Part shown: piece after piece, positions 1-11,557 of the stretch | Numbering within the stretch: the stretch's first letter is position 1 | Layout of the letters: each line of letters begins with the position of its first letter | Assembly: GCF_000715075.1 (NCBI RefSeq) | Contig: NC_134080.1 | Coordinates: 36,374,758-36,438,757, forward strand | Reading direction: 5' to 3' | DNA: 64,000 nt | From: Nicotiana tabacum | Lineage: Eukaryota; Streptophyta; Magnoliopsida; Solanales; Solanaceae | Made by a program: the position numbers and the translations under genes | The notes under the pieces: model-generated | The model's database searches: none | Seen by the model: the letters and a program-made list of their open reading frames with translations, nothing else | What the model was told of the DNA's origin: nothing

Positions 1-1297
1 AGATGACGAGCATGGGGTCGTGCACCATTGGTGATTGTGACTTAGTCCATCCCGAATGACTGTTTTACCGCTTATTTGATTGAAAACTATTTACTATCAT
101 TATGTTTTGGGCTGAACGCCATATTTGGGCCTTGTGCCAACTATTTGGACCCTTAGGGAACTTTTACTGCTCTTTCCTCACTGTTTTGATTTTATATATG
201 TACTTAGTCATGCAATATTATATTGTTTTCATAACTCAGCCATATTTGCTCTGTTTTAATACTTTGACTAATATTTTTGGGCTGAGCATCATATTTTACT
301 GTGCTCGAGTGGCTTTTAGATATTTCTGACTTAGTAAGGCCGAGAGTCTGTGCTATAAGGATACTTTTGGGTCGGGCTGCATGCCACAGCAGTGATATAT
401 TGATTAATGATTATGAGGCTGAGGGCCTGAGTTGTACGCCACGAGGTGGCTTGATATGAGGTTGTGAGTCTATTGATTATGCCACGATATGGCTTGATAT
501 TGCGCTTGGGCCCTAAGGGGCCCCTCCCGGAGTCTGTACACCCCCAGTGAGCGCGGGTACCCATTGTGATATGAGATATAGCCTGAAGGGCTAGTGTTGT
601 TCCATGTTATTGCCCGAGGGGCTGATTCTGTTGACATTGTGCTCGATGGGCGGATTTAATGTGTTTATCTGTTCTAGCTGCTCTTCATTTAATTGTTTAA
701 CTATTAAAAAGGTATTTTAAAGAAGCTTATTCTGAATTAAGGTGTCTTTATATGTTTTCACTGTTTCATTGCGTTTATTTGGTTTTACTGTGCTTCTTTA
801 TAGCATGTTGATGTGTTTTTACGTGATTTCTTATCGCTCAGTCTTCATTTATTGATATTACTCACTGAGTTGGAGTACTCACTTTACTTCCTGCACCCTA
901 TGTGTAGATTCAGGCGCTTCAGGTCCTGCTAGCGAGGGTTGATAGCTTCCAGCAGATTTCGGAGTCCACTAGGTAGCTGCTCGGCGTTCGCAGGCCAATG
1001 TTTCTCCTTTTTATCATTTTTCTTTCCCCTTACTGGATTTTGTAATAGACTGTGTAGTCCCTTTTCCTTATTCTTAGACTTATGTTAGATGCTCATGATT
1101 GGTGACACCTCGATGTCATGCTGTGTTGGTTTTCTTCCGCTAATTGTACTATCTCACTGTTTATTTGGGATTAAATTATGTTAAAGACTTAAATTGTGTC
1201 CTTTTAATTGCTTAAAAATAAATTGGTTGTTGTGTCAGCTGGCCTTGTCTTCACGAGAGGCACCATCACGACCGGGTCTGGGTTTAGGGTTGTGACA
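1..1297 (+). mobile_element. Partial LTR of a Tekay-type gypsy element
   Basis: This is the 3' part of a long LTR, cut by the window edge and ending in TGACA at 1297. Its last bases are the reverse complement of the start of the two long LTRs at 26820 and 34875, sharing the motif that reads gacccggtcgtgatgg on the other strand. The GC-rich block near 500-560 and the repeated 'gccc(c/g)agggg' words also recur in those LTRs. No primer-binding site follows 1297, so it is a 3' LTR or a solo LTR and not a 5' LTR. Whether the rest of the element exists cannot be seen. Confidence 0.8.
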
Positions 1298-1859
1298 AGT
1301 TTTGAAGTACTGGCGGACATAGTTTTGTTATTTAGTCATTGTATACTTTGATAGTAAAGTCTCGGAGACATCATGTCTGAAACTTTAATATGATGTCTTT
1401 GCAAGATTTTTTGCAAACTGAGATAGCACATAACCTCCAAATATGTTTAACTTTCCATTTTGTGTTACTTCTTGTACTTTAAATTCGAAAGAGTTAGACC
1501 CGCAGGACTAGTAAACTCGTGGGATTCTCTCGTCACTCTTTTGAATTCAAGTAGGCTTCTGAAGTATTGCCAGGTAACCTTTTAACTAAGAATATACCTC
1601 CACGTTAGGAAAAATCCTTGCTTTTAGCAAAAGTTTCACTGCCACTACAAATTGAATCCTTCTCGAAGTTTGATTAGGGTATCATCCCACATCAGCAATT
1701 CACGTTTCAGCAGCCCCTTTGCGATCTATATAAACCCCTGTTCATATGTTTATTAAGCATCAATTGCAGTTTTCAAACTTGCTCGAATTCGTATCTGACG
1801 GGTAAAATTTTTCTTTTTCCTTTTTTCTTTTGCGTTTTTGTCTCTTTTTGTTTTGTAGG
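1298..1859. other. Unassigned intergenic or transposon-derived DNA
   Basis: No open reading frame of note. A TATA-like string (ctatataaac, near 1726) is followed about 60 bp later by a pyrimidine-rich stretch with an AG that could be a splice acceptor. This looks like a promoter or LTR U3/R remnant, but no partner copy is present in the window. Confidence 0.3.
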
Positions 1860-2075
1860 TCAAACAAGAAGGATAAATCCATGATGACATATAAATGATC
1901 AAATCTACAACAACATATAAGAAGATAGATCCCTTACAACATATAGACGGACAAATCCACATTGTCATATAGATGGATAAATCCATAACAACATATAGAT
2001 GGATAAATACATACCAACATATAGACGAAAAAATCTCCATTATCATATAGACGGACAAATCTACAATATCATATA
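1860..2075. repeat. Minisatellite, left part (22-27 bp units)
   Basis: Degenerate tandem units of the form 'catatagacggataaatcc' with variable spacing. The same units resume directly after the Sirevirus at 11558, so this is the left half of an array split by that insertion. The five bases before the element (atata, 2071-2075) match those after it (11558-11562), but the array itself is rich in atata. Confidence 0.8.
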
Positions 2076-3034
2076 TGATAGGTTTTCAATATCTTTGCCT
2101 TGTGTTTGATGATCTAACAAACTTAATATCAAGGACCAGATAGGGAACCTGACTCACTTGGACTATACTGCATTTAACAGATTCCAGCTAAATGTGAACT
2201 GCTACAGCTTCAGGAGCTAGGAAACTAAACAAGGACCTGATACCCTTGTAGTTCCCTCATAGCAGTACAAAGTCAATTGGACACAGCTGAAAATGACGTG
2301 ACTGTCTGCACTGTTTCTGCCGCACTGCACATTTCCAGCCCCCACTCACTTCTTGACCAACTAAAGTGCTCACATCATTTCAAGTGATGTGATCAAGGTG
2401 TACCAACATGAGTTTATATTGAAACATTACTTGAATGTTTCAGTTTCTCATTCAAGCCTTTTGCAAAAATAGAAAAATCAATCCTCGCGAGCTTGAAGAA
2501 CAAAGTTGAATGCGACTACGGACCAGTTCCTAAAGTTAGCATCTTATTGTCTTTAGTTTAGTTGTAACTTTGTGATTGTACTTATTGAATCTCTTAAAGT
2601 GCTTAGCTAGAAGCGTTGATTAGGAATCCTCTTGTAAAATCCGTAAACTCTTTGAGTTTATGTTGTGACTAGGTTTAGTCATAAGCAAAAGCCTTTGTAA
2701 CTGTAGAGTGACAAAGTGACTTGTGGTGAGAGCATCAGAAGTTAGTAAAAGTCTTTGTAACTAGGGAGTCACAAAGTGGCTTGTGGTAAGAGTACCACAA
2801 GTTAGTTGAGTTGAATTCTTTGTAATAGAGTCATTACAAAGTGGCTTGTAGTAGGTTTTTACAAGTTAGTGAAGTTAAAAACCTACTGGTGTAGGTTGTG
2901 GTTTTTGGTCCCCTTGTATTGGATGTTTCCACGTAAAAATCCCGTGTCTCATTTACTTAGTTTATTAGCATTCTCAGCAGAATCTCGTAGAGGACCAAGT
3001 ACTCTACTGTTTGGTGGACTCATAAAAACTAACA
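2076..3034 (+). repeat. Sirevirus 5' LTR
   Basis: 959 bp, beginning TGATAG and ending AACA, aligned end to end with 10595-11557. At the left end I count about 5 differences in the first 57 aligned positions after the shared start, and at the right end about 15 in 175, so the two LTRs have diverged for a long time. Confidence 0.85.
2693..2865 (+). repeat. Three-fold tandem hairpin block inside the LTR
   Basis: Three tandem units of about 60 bp each hold two short inverted repeats: one of type ctttgtaat...attacaaag (2693-2716, 2753-2776, 2818-2841) and one of type cttgtggt...accacaag (about 2720-2741, 2780-2801, 2845-2865). The same block occurs in the 3' LTR (about 11213-11395), and hairpins of the same kind occur in the inverted copy (39639-39660, 39664-39687). 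It lies in the transcribed half of the LTR, so RNA structure is possible. Confidence 0.7.
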
Positions 3035-3325
3035 ATATAGATAGGCAAATCCATATCATTACATAGACGGACAAATTCACATCACTATATTGACGGATAA
3101 ATCCATATCAACATATAGACGGATAAATCCATATCAATATATAGACGGATAAATCCATACCAACATATAGACGGACAAATCTCCATTACCAAATAGATGG
3201 ATAAATCCATATCAACATATTGACGGATAAATCTCCATCACCATATAGACAGACAAATCCACGACAGCATATAGAAGCATCAAATCCAACACAACATATA
3301 GAAGTATCAAATCCATGACAACATA
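3035..3325. repeat. Minisatellite copy duplicated behind the 5' LTR
   Basis: This stretch is not retrotransposon sequence. It repeats the DNA that follows the 3' LTR (11558-11822), including the atata next to the LTR. Positions 3144-3325 read identical to 11641-11822 over 182 bases. The left part differs slightly and carries one extra unit. It ends abruptly at 3325, where gag sequence begins. Confidence 0.85.
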
Positions 3326-4356
3326 AAGGTGAATGCTATTACTGAATCAAAGGATTTGCAGGAGCTGACCACAGAAGAGCTTATTAGAAATTTGAAGACC
3401 TACTAGATGAAGAAGAATATAGACAGTGAAAGAAGAGAACCAAAGAAAGAAAAGAACCTGGTACTCAAAGCTGATAGCAATAATCAAGTGATGAATACAT
3501 TGACATAGCTTATTTGACCAAAAGGTTTCAGAAGATGGTGAGAAGAAATGGAGAAATACTAAAAAGGGGCAGCTCTAGCAAACTAAAAAAAGTATGATCT
3601 CTGTTATAAGTGTGAAAAGCTTGGACACTTCATTAGATACTATCCTCTCTTGAAGCAAGAATTCTCCAAGAACAACCCTGAAAAAGCAGTTAAGAGGAAC
3701 CTGGTTCCTTTCAAGGACTTCAAAAGAAAAAGATCTGATGACAATGTGATGAAATAGGCTCTTGCAGCATGGGGAGATTCTTCTGGCGACGCTGAAGATA
3801 AAACTGATGTTGGTGATAGTTCCATGATGGCAGTTGAAGGCGAGGAAAATGGATATGACTCAACCTTTGCTTTAATGGCCCAATCAGATAATGATGAAGA
3901 CGATGACAACAATAAGGTAAATTTCAGGGATGTTTAAATAAATCTGAAATCCTACTCTCCTAAGAAACTCATGTCTTTAGCTAGTGTATTGATTGATGCC
4001 TATCATAATCTTATGGAGGATAGGGATTCCCTAACCGTAGAACTAGGAGAAGCTGAACAAAATAGAGATGACTTAGTGGCTGTAGTCATTGACCATAAGG
4101 AAACCATTGAAAAATTCAAAGAAGAAAGAAGTGATTTCATGGCAGTAATTGCAGACCTAAGGGAATTAATAGAGAGACCAGGGACTAAGTCAAAACCTGG
4201 AAACTCTGAAAAAGGAAAAGAGATAGCTAGTGTGGAACACATTAGGCTTGAAACTGAGTTGAAAGTTGTGAAAACTAGGATGTGTGCTGAAATTGGAAAA
4301 AACAAGAACCTCCAAACTGATCTGGATAGAGTAAAAATGATCTTGAAAAATTCATA
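3326..4356 (+). pseudogene. Sirevirus gag remnant (C-terminal half)
   Basis: Reading in the best frame gives the middle and C-terminal part of gag: a lysine- and glutamate-rich linker, a degenerate CCHC knuckle near 3605-3650 whose last Cys is replaced by Tyr, an acidic Ser/Asp-rich stretch, and a long coiled-coil segment (3971-4356, 128 codons open). In-frame stops interrupt it (for example near 3404 and 3757). A second knuckle further on, near 4490-4540, carries a stop in place of a codon. The N-terminal half present in the inverted copy at 37739-38715 is absent. Gag would form the particle shell and bind RNA; this copy cannot be functional. Confidence 0.8.
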
Positions 4357-4765
4357 AAGTGGACCGGGTCCTCAGAAGCTACCACTGCCATGCACACTAA
4401 TAATGGTGGAAACAAGCAGGGAATAGGGTTCCAAAGGAAGTAATCTCCTTACAACCCTTACAGCAAGTACGTCACTGTCTCTGATAACTGGCATTGTACC
4501 TAATGTGGGAACAATGGGCACTTCAAAGAAAATTTCCTAGCTAGGGATCAATCTGTTTAGAAAAACAACGTGTTTGCTGAAAGGATGACTACAAAAGAGG
4601 GACCAGGTTCCACTCACAAAAAACACACATTACCCGCATGGACTAAGAGAGCTCTTATTCATCCTCTTGCCTACTACAAGGGACCCAAACTTGCTTGGGT
4701 CCCTAAAACTAACTCTTAAACTCCTTGTGCATGGAACAACGAAAGGAAGTGGTCAAGAATAGTTC
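4357..4765 (+). pseudogene. Sirevirus gag/protease junction with second zinc knuckle
   Basis: Continues the polyprotein with stops. The segment around 4490-4545 encodes a CX2CX4HX4C-like knuckle (CGNNGHF core) with one codon changed to a stop and the last Cys lost. The inverted copy keeps this knuckle intact near 25890-25945. No other feature is seen here. Confidence 0.65.
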
Positions 4766-6223
4766 ATGGATAGTGGGTGTTCAGAGCACATGACTGGGAA
4801 CACCATGGACTTTCTTTCACCAAAAGCCTTGCAAGGAGGGAGTGTATCCTTTGGCAATAGGAAAAAGGGATACATTCTTGGAGTTGGAAAAGTCGGGAAG
4901 TCACTCACTCATTCTATTGAAAATGTATACTATGTCAATGGCCTTAAGTACAGTCTCTTGAGTGTCTCTCAAATATGTGATAAAGGAAACAAGGTGGAGT
5001 TCTTATCCAAAATATGTACAGTCACTAATCTGGTAACTGGTGAAGTGGTACTTGTGGCCAAAAGATACAAGAACATCTATGTTGCTAATTTCGAGTCCTT
5101 ACAAAGTGGTGATCTGAGTTGTCTGAAAGTTGTTGATGATGATGCTAAACTATGGCACAGAAGACTAGGCCACACAACTTTTTCTCTTCTAAACAAACTA
5201 ATTCAGAAGGACCTGGTCCATGGTCTTCCCATGTCAAAATTCAAGGTGCAAAAGGTCTGTGATGCCTGTACTAGAGGAAAACATGTGAAGTCCTCCTTTA
5301 AGTCTATAAGGGATGTGAGCACCTCAAAGCCACTAGAGCTTCTGCTTATGGATCTTTGTGGCCTTATGAGAGTGCAAAGCAGAGGAGAAAAAAGATACAT
5401 TTTTGTGATAGTGGATGACTACTCCAGATTCACATGGACTTTGTTTCTCAGAACTAAAGATGAAACCATTGAAGTGTTTATGGCTTTTGTGAAGAAAATT
5501 CAGGTGAAGATGGAGTCTAGAGTCGCATGCATTAGATCAGATCATGGGACAGAATTTGACAATGTCAAATTTGATGAGTTCTGCAATAAAAATGGAATCA
5601 CTCACAATTTCTCAGCTCCTAGAACTCCCCAGCAAAATGTAGTAGAAAGGAAGAACAGAACTCTGGAAGAGATGGCAAGAACAATGCTAATCTACAATGG
5701 AATTGCAAAGAACTTCTGGGCTGAAGCTGTCAACACTGCCTGCTACTTGGTGAATGGGTGCATGATCAGATCACTTCTGGAAAAAAACCCCTATGAATTG
5801 TTGAATGGAACGAAGCCCAAGCTGACTCACCTAAGAACATTTGGGTGCAAATGTTATGTTCTCAACAATGGAAAGGATCAGCTTGGTAAATTCGATGCCA
5901 AGAGTGATGAAGGAATATTTCCGGGCTACTCTTCTCAAAGCAAGGCTTACAAGATATATAATAAGTGGACTCAATGTGTTGAGGAAAGTGTTCATGTTAT
6001 TTTTGATGAGTCTTATCCATCCCTTGAGAAGAGTGCTGAAGAAGATCAAGATGGAGAACCCTTACTAGTCCCTGGTGAAGTCATTGACATGACAAACGGA
6101 AAGGTAGATATGATGAGTCAAGTAAAAGAGCTGAGTGAAGACAATACTGCCTCATCTACAATGGAACCAAGTACTTCAATTACAACCACTGAAGCTGAAG
6201 AAAGAGTGGTTGATGCAGTTTAG
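4766..6223 (+). pseudogene. Sirevirus protease-integrase region (485 codons open)
   Basis: This is the longest open stretch of the element. It starts at the aspartic protease site (MDSGCSEHMTG, residues 1-11) and continues through the integrase zinc region (a His pair near residues 130-135 and CDACTRGKH near residue 165) into the integrase core, with DDYSRF near residue 217 and the second Asp in IRSDHGTEF near 257. The Glu of the triad falls in VVERKNRTLEE near residue 293. A C-terminal integrase domain follows. The frame ends at a stop at 6223 that the polyprotein should read through, so this is a fragment of pol and not a separate gene. The integrase core residues appear intact. Confidence 0.85.
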
Positions 6224-7954
6224 GGAACTCCATTAGCACCTGAGAGAAGAACGCATGAAAACCAACCAAACGCACCCACATCCTCTCAAAATGAAACTCA
6301 TACTTCTAACTTGAGACACCAAAGCTCTCATCCAATGGACAACATTATTACTCCTTTAGAATCCGAAGTACAAACCAGGTCAAGAGCCAGAAATTCACTT
6401 GCCTTCTCAGCTTTTCTCTCCCAGATAGAACCTAAGAATATCAAGAAAGCCTTGAAAGATGCAGATTGGATTACAGCCATGCAAGACGAGTTACATCAGT
6501 TTGAAAGGAATAATGTTTGGCACCTGGTACCTAGACCCTCAGATCGAACCATTATAGGAACCAGGTGGGTATTTAGAAACAAGCTTGATGAACATGGAAT
6601 TACCACGAGGAACAAGGTCAGGCTAGTGGTTCAAGGCTACAATCAGGAGGAAGGGATTGACTATGATGAAATGTTTGCTCCGGTCGCTCGCATGTAAGCT
6701 ATTAGAATTTTAATCGCTTTTGCATCTCATAGGGAATTCACCTTGTTCCAAATGGATGTCAAAAGTACATTTTTGAATGGACTTCTTAAGGAAGAAGTCT
6801 ATGTGAAGCAACTTCTAGGGTTTGAATGTCATGAACACCCTGAATATGTGTTTAAACTAGACAAAGAATTGTACGGGCTTAAGTAGGCTCCTCGAGCTTG
6901 GTATGAAAGGCTATCAAAGTTCCTATTGGAAAATGGCTTTAAAAGAGGGAAAATTGACAACACTCTGTTCTTAAAGAAACGGGGAAGAAACTGCTCATTG
7001 TTCAGGTCTATGTCGATGATATCATTTTTGGGGCAACAGCTGATTCTCTGTGTGCAGAATTTGCAAAACTCATGGGAAGTGAATTTGAAATGAGCATGAT
7101 GGGGGAACTAAACTTCTTCTTAGGTCTTCAAGTAAAACAGTCCCCAAAAGGTATATTCATTTGTCAGCAAAAATACATCAATGGGCTCTTGAAGAGGTTT
7201 GACATGGAAACATCAAAGGTGATAGATACTCCCATTGCTATGGCCACTCGACTAGACATGGATGAAACTGGATCTCCTATTAATCAAACCATGTATAGAG
7301 GCATTATTGTGTCTCTCCTCTATCTCACAGCCAACAGGCCTGATATTGTCTTTAGTGTGGGGATATGTGCAAGTTTTCAATCAAATCCTAAGGAATCTCA
7401 TTTGAAGGCTGCCAAAAGAATACTGAGATATCTCAAAGGAACACAGGACCTGGTTCTGTATTATCCCTCAAGTAACAATTTTAATCTCATTGGTTATGCT
7501 GATGTAGACTATACAGGTAATCTTGTGGACAAGAAAAGCACTTCTGGAATGCCTCACTTCTTAGGTTCATGTCTTATCTCTTGGGGCACAAGGAAGCAAA
7601 ATTCAGTGGCTCTTTCAACCGCTGAAGCAGAATATGTAGCCTCAGCATCCTGTTGTGCTCAACTTTTATGGATTAAGCAGCAACTAGATGACTTTAGGGT
7701 ACTCACTAATTGTGTTGCCCTTCTATGTGACAACACCAGTGCACTCAACATGACCAAGAATCCAGTTCAACATAAAAGGACAAAGCATATTGATGTGAGA
7801 CATCACTTTCTAAGGGACAATGTGGAGAAAGGGGCTGATATGTATGAAGTTCTGTAGTACAGAAGACCAAATTGCAGACATTTTCACGAAGACATTAAGT
7901 AGGGAACAATTTGAAAGAAATAGAGTGAAGTTGGGGCTTTTAAAGCCCAATTGA
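6224..7954 (+). pseudogene. Sirevirus reverse transcriptase and RNase H, broken
   Basis: The first part (6311-6697) encodes the copia RT start ([17 protein letters not shown] and [16 protein letters not shown]). A stop follows at once, then more stops near 6885 and a frameshift near 6985 just before the YVDD catalytic motif (7009-7020). From 7072 to 7857 a 261-codon frame covers the RT end and RNase H, with the DVDYTGN-type active site near residue 145 and the STAEAEYVA motif near residue 185. A last frameshift separates the C terminus (7858-7954). Not functional. Confidence 0.85.
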
Positions 7955-8446
7955 GAACCTGATTCCTCGTTATCTGGCTATGAAAATCACCTTCACGAAA
8001 TAACTGGCTAAAAGTATTTTTTGGCTGTGTCTAACTTACTTTAATACCGTTGCAGGTAAACACGCATGATGAGTATAGAAGTTGTAGATACAGTGCATGA
8101 ATGATAAAAGAGGATTTGATTTCTTCAAATAAAAGGTCAAGAACCTGGTTCTTGTACCAAAGGTTAGTAGTTCTGTGCACCCTTTAATACACGTCTTAAA
8201 AAGGGTACAAAACACAATTGCCATGTTATTCAACTTTTCAGATTCTGTTGTCACGTCTCTTCACTTCAAATCGTTCAATATCCCTCTGAAACATTGCACT
8301 TCTCCATACCCAACCGCCGTTTCAGAACCGGTGCCTATTCCTCTCTCTTCATAATTATCCTCTCCTCCTAAAAACCATTTTCTGTTCTCCCTAACCATAA
8401 GTCCTCCATTAGAATTTCCCAAAAGCATCTTCACATTATTTTTCCA
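7955..8446 (+). other. Spacer between Sirevirus pol and accessory ORF
   Basis: No coding frame seen. Pyrimidine-rich toward 8300-8400. A related spacer exists in the inverted copy (22009-22487), so it belongs to the element. Confidence 0.6.
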
Positions 8447-10116
8447 GTGGCTGAGACAAACTCCGACCTTCCTGCCTCAGTCGTACCTACTACTGATAAA
8501 CCTAGGGAGACTTCCGTTCCTACTGAGCCTTCCTTACCCACTCTTACCCTTCCCGCTAAAATCACACCTCACCCAGATTCCATGTCTGTCTCTCTATTTT
8601 AGAAACCCCTAAAATTGCTGCTCCGCCCTCTCTATCTTCTGAGGTTCCCACTAGTCAAAGACTAAGTGAAGAACAAGGTCAAAACCCTGAGGTCACAGAG
8701 AGTTTCGCCATCGTTGCTACCGATTCCGTGGTAGCAGTAGTACCAATTGAGGAAGAGAATGATGTCTGTTGATAGTGTACTGCATGAGATCATCTCTCAG
8801 AAAAACGAGGTACAAGGTGTGGAGGGTGAAGGGGCCATTATAACTGTTGAAGGCGAAGCACTAGCAGATACTACTGGGCCCTCACATGAGGAAATTGATC
8901 CCTCTCCGGAGGACCCAGGTCAGGGCTCTCATTCCCAAGACAGTTCTGCTCTTGCATTCACTGTTGTGCCCTTGGAAATACAAGTACCTGAAATGAGGTC
9001 CAGTGATGAGGAGGACTTAGATAACGTGGCTCTTGACTCGTTCATAGTTAAGCGTAGGGTTGTGTCCACTCCTGAGTCTGAAACCAAATGACCTACTACC
9101 AGGCTTCAAGCTAAGGTGGCCTACGATTCTGCCCTTCAAAAGAGTAAGAAAAGTAGTAAGAAAAAAAAGAGGAAGTTGGTAAAAGACAGTGTACTCGTAA
9201 GCGATGAGTCGATCCCTATAGTAGAGGTGGAAGAAGAAACACTAGATGAACCTGGTTCTCTGGTTAGACGATCTCAGAAAAAGAAAATGCCTGCTTCAAT
9301 AGAAAAGGGGTCACCTTCTAGCTCCAAATTGAAGGAGGTTGTGAGTGAGTTCTCGATGTCTGATGAGGATGTTCTAGTCAAATCCAAGGGAAAAGGAAAA
9401 TTAAGTGGTGAGAAGTCCAAAAAACGCAAGTCTGGAATTGTTCAGGAACCTGGTTCTGTGAAGAGATTAAGGAGTGAAGTCAGTCTTGGCTCAGAACGCT
9501 TAAGGCACCAAAGGGTTCTACTGGGTTGTACATGTGACCCCACAATCTCTGAGATGGCTGGCATGCGACAGATTCTTGAAATGGTTGAGTTTCAACGATG
9601 AGGGCATCTATTTCAAATCCTTAAGGCTTATGAGGATGAGGTGCAAAGCTTCTTTGCTAGCCTTTTTCCCGTTGAGACTGACCACAGCTGTGTTTTGGTG
9701 AATGGACTGGATATAGTATTTGATGTAAAGCTGCTTGGTGAAATTCTTAAAGTTCCCACAACCGGTGTGTCCAATGTAAAGGATGTTTGTCAATTTAACT
9801 TCAGAAATACCGTGGTAAAGGACAACGCAAACCAGAAGGGGGACCAGATCCATAAGAAGGCGTTACTCCCTGCCTATCAGCTATTTTTTAAATTAGTCAA
9901 CAAAGTTCTATTGCCTCGAGCTAAGAGGAGGTCCATGACCTCTAAGTCTGACCTGTTCTTGCTCGTTTGGCAAAGGAGAATGCTGATCTCAGGGCGAAAG
10001 TAGAGAACTTGAAAGCAGAACTGCTCAATGAGCAAAAGTCGGCCAATGCCCGAATAGACCTTGTTCTCCAAACATTTGTTGTAGCCTCCAAGCCTTCTAC
10101 TCCTAGTGCCCCATAA
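8447..10116 (+). pseudogene. Sirevirus 3' accessory ORF (plant transposon-type protein), decayed
   Basis: Lies between RNase H and the 3' LTR and is shared with the inverted copy at 19899-22008. The start codon reads GTG where the other copy has ATG. The order is an acidic Ser/Pro/Glu-rich N terminus (to about 9090), a Lys-rich segment with NLS-like runs such as KKKKRKLVK (9116-9500), a globular domain (9620-9960, with DEVQSFFASLFP and KKALLPAYQLFFKLVNKVLLPRA), then a short coiled coil near the C terminus. Stops at about 9089 and 9601 break it, and about 330 bp of the globular domain's end is deleted near 9955. The globular part resembles plant proteins annotated as putative transposon protein, by recollection and not by a search. 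Role unknown. Confidence 0.65.
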
Positions 10117-10423
10117 GTATCCCTTTAGTGACCAGATTCTGGAAATGTTCTTCAGTTTTTTTTGTTGTTTTGGCACATGTTTTTTTTTTATGTGGTTGGG
10201 ATGAAACACTATTGCTCCCGTTTTAACAGTCCAATATTGCCTCTTACTTTTTAAGCAAAGTCATATTAAAATTTTATCAATATAAATTCTATCCTTTTTT
10301 ATTATATCAGTGCTTTACTTCTATATTTTTATTCTCTATCATGTTTGTATGCACATATGTGGCATGAGTTAGCTTGGTTGGACTTCTTTGTGTTGTTCTT
10401 TTGTTTGTGTCTTTTTATTGATG
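10117..10423 (+). other. Sirevirus 3' untranslated spacer
   Basis: AT-rich and T-run rich. No open frame or recognisable motif. Confidence 0.5.
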
Positions 10424-10594
10424 CCAAAAGAGGGGAAATAATAGTATAATATGACCATAAAGTCAGGGGGAATAAAGTTAGGGGGAGCATATAAAGTCAG
10501 GGGGAACTTGTGTTCTCCTGTTACTTAATCGGATTCTCTTTGCTCTAAATCCACGTTATCAATGTTAAGTTTGTCATCATCAAAAAGGGAAAAT
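10424..10594 (+). promoter_or_regulatory. Multiple polypurine tracts before the 3' LTR
   Basis: Several polypurine strings occur here: aaaagaggggaaa (10427), then three near-identical 'agtcagggggaa'/'agttagggggag' strings (about 10464-10508), and the terminal aaaaagggaaaat next to the LTR at 10595. Plus-strand DNA priming uses the last of these. Repeated tracts are a known Sirevirus feature. The inverted copy has the same cluster (19441-19597). Confidence 0.75.
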
Positions 10595-11557
10595 TGATAG
10601 GTTTTCAATATCTTTGCCTTGTGTTTTGATGATCTAACAATCTTAATGTCAAGGACCAGATAGCGAACTTGACTCACTTGGACTACACTGTATTTAACGG
10701 ATTCCAGCTAAATGTGAACTGCTACAGCTTCAGGAGCTAGGAAACTAAACAAGGACCTGATACCCTTGTGGTTCCCTCATAGCAGTACAAAGTCAATTGG
10801 ACACAGCTGGAAATGAAGTGACTGCATGCACTGTTTCTACCGCACTGCACTGTTTCCAGCGCCCACTCACTTCTTGACCAACTAAAGTGCTCATATCATT
10901 TCAAGTGATGTGATCAAGGTGTACTAACATGAGTTTATATTAAAACATTACTTGAATGTTTCAGTTTCTCATTCAAGCCTTTTGCAAAAACAGAGAAATC
11001 AATCCTCACGAGCTTGAAGAACAAAGTTGAACACGACCACGGACCAGTTCCTAAAGTTAGCTTGTTGTTGTCCTTAGTTGAGTTGTAACTTTGTGATTGT
11101 ACTTATTGAATCTCCTAAATTTCTTAGCTAGAAACGTTGATTAGGAATCCTCTTGTAAAATCCGTAAACTCTTTGAGTTTATTTTGTGATTAGGTTTAGT
11201 CATAATCAAAAGCCTTTGTAAATGTAGAGTGACAAAGTGGCTTGTGGTGAGAGCATCACAAGTTAGTAAACGTCTTTATAACTAGGGACTCACAAAGTGG
11301 CTTCTGGTAAGAGTACCACAAGTTAGTTGAGTTGAATTCTTTGTAATGGAGTCATTACAAAGTGGCTTGAAATAGGTTTTTACAAGTTAGTAAGGTTGAA
11401 AGCCTACTAGTGTAGGTCGTAGTTTTTGGTCCCCTTGTGTGGGATTTTTCCACGTAAAAATTCCGTGTCTCATTTACTTACAATTTATTAGCATTCTCAG
11501 CAGAATCTCGTAGAGGACCAGGTACTCTACTGTTTGGCGGACTCATACAAACTAACA
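10595..11557 (+). repeat. Sirevirus 3' LTR
   Basis: 963 bp, TGATAG...AACA, homologous over its full length to 2076-3034. It is followed by atata (11558-11562) and then minisatellite. Confidence 0.85.

Larger units (their letters stand above)
2076..11557 (+). mobile_element. Sirevirus-type Ty1-copia retrotransposon, decayed
   Basis: The element has LTRs at 2076-3034 and 10595-11557 (TGATAG...AACA), gag and pol remnants in the order gag, protease, integrase, reverse transcriptase, RNase H, then a long accessory ORF and a cluster of polypurine tracts before the 3' LTR. The gag motifs, accessory ORF and repeated polypurine tracts are typical of Sireviruses. The coding regions contain stops and frameshifts. 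The primer-binding site and the 5' half of gag are missing and replaced by about 290 bp of flanking minisatellite. The putative target duplication is atata. A related copy lies in inverted orientation at 19272-40311. Confidence 0.85.

Noticed and set aside
1860..3325. Regular repeats resembling a CRISPR array
   Set aside because: Units are contiguous and degenerate, with no unique spacers, no cas genes, and a plant context.
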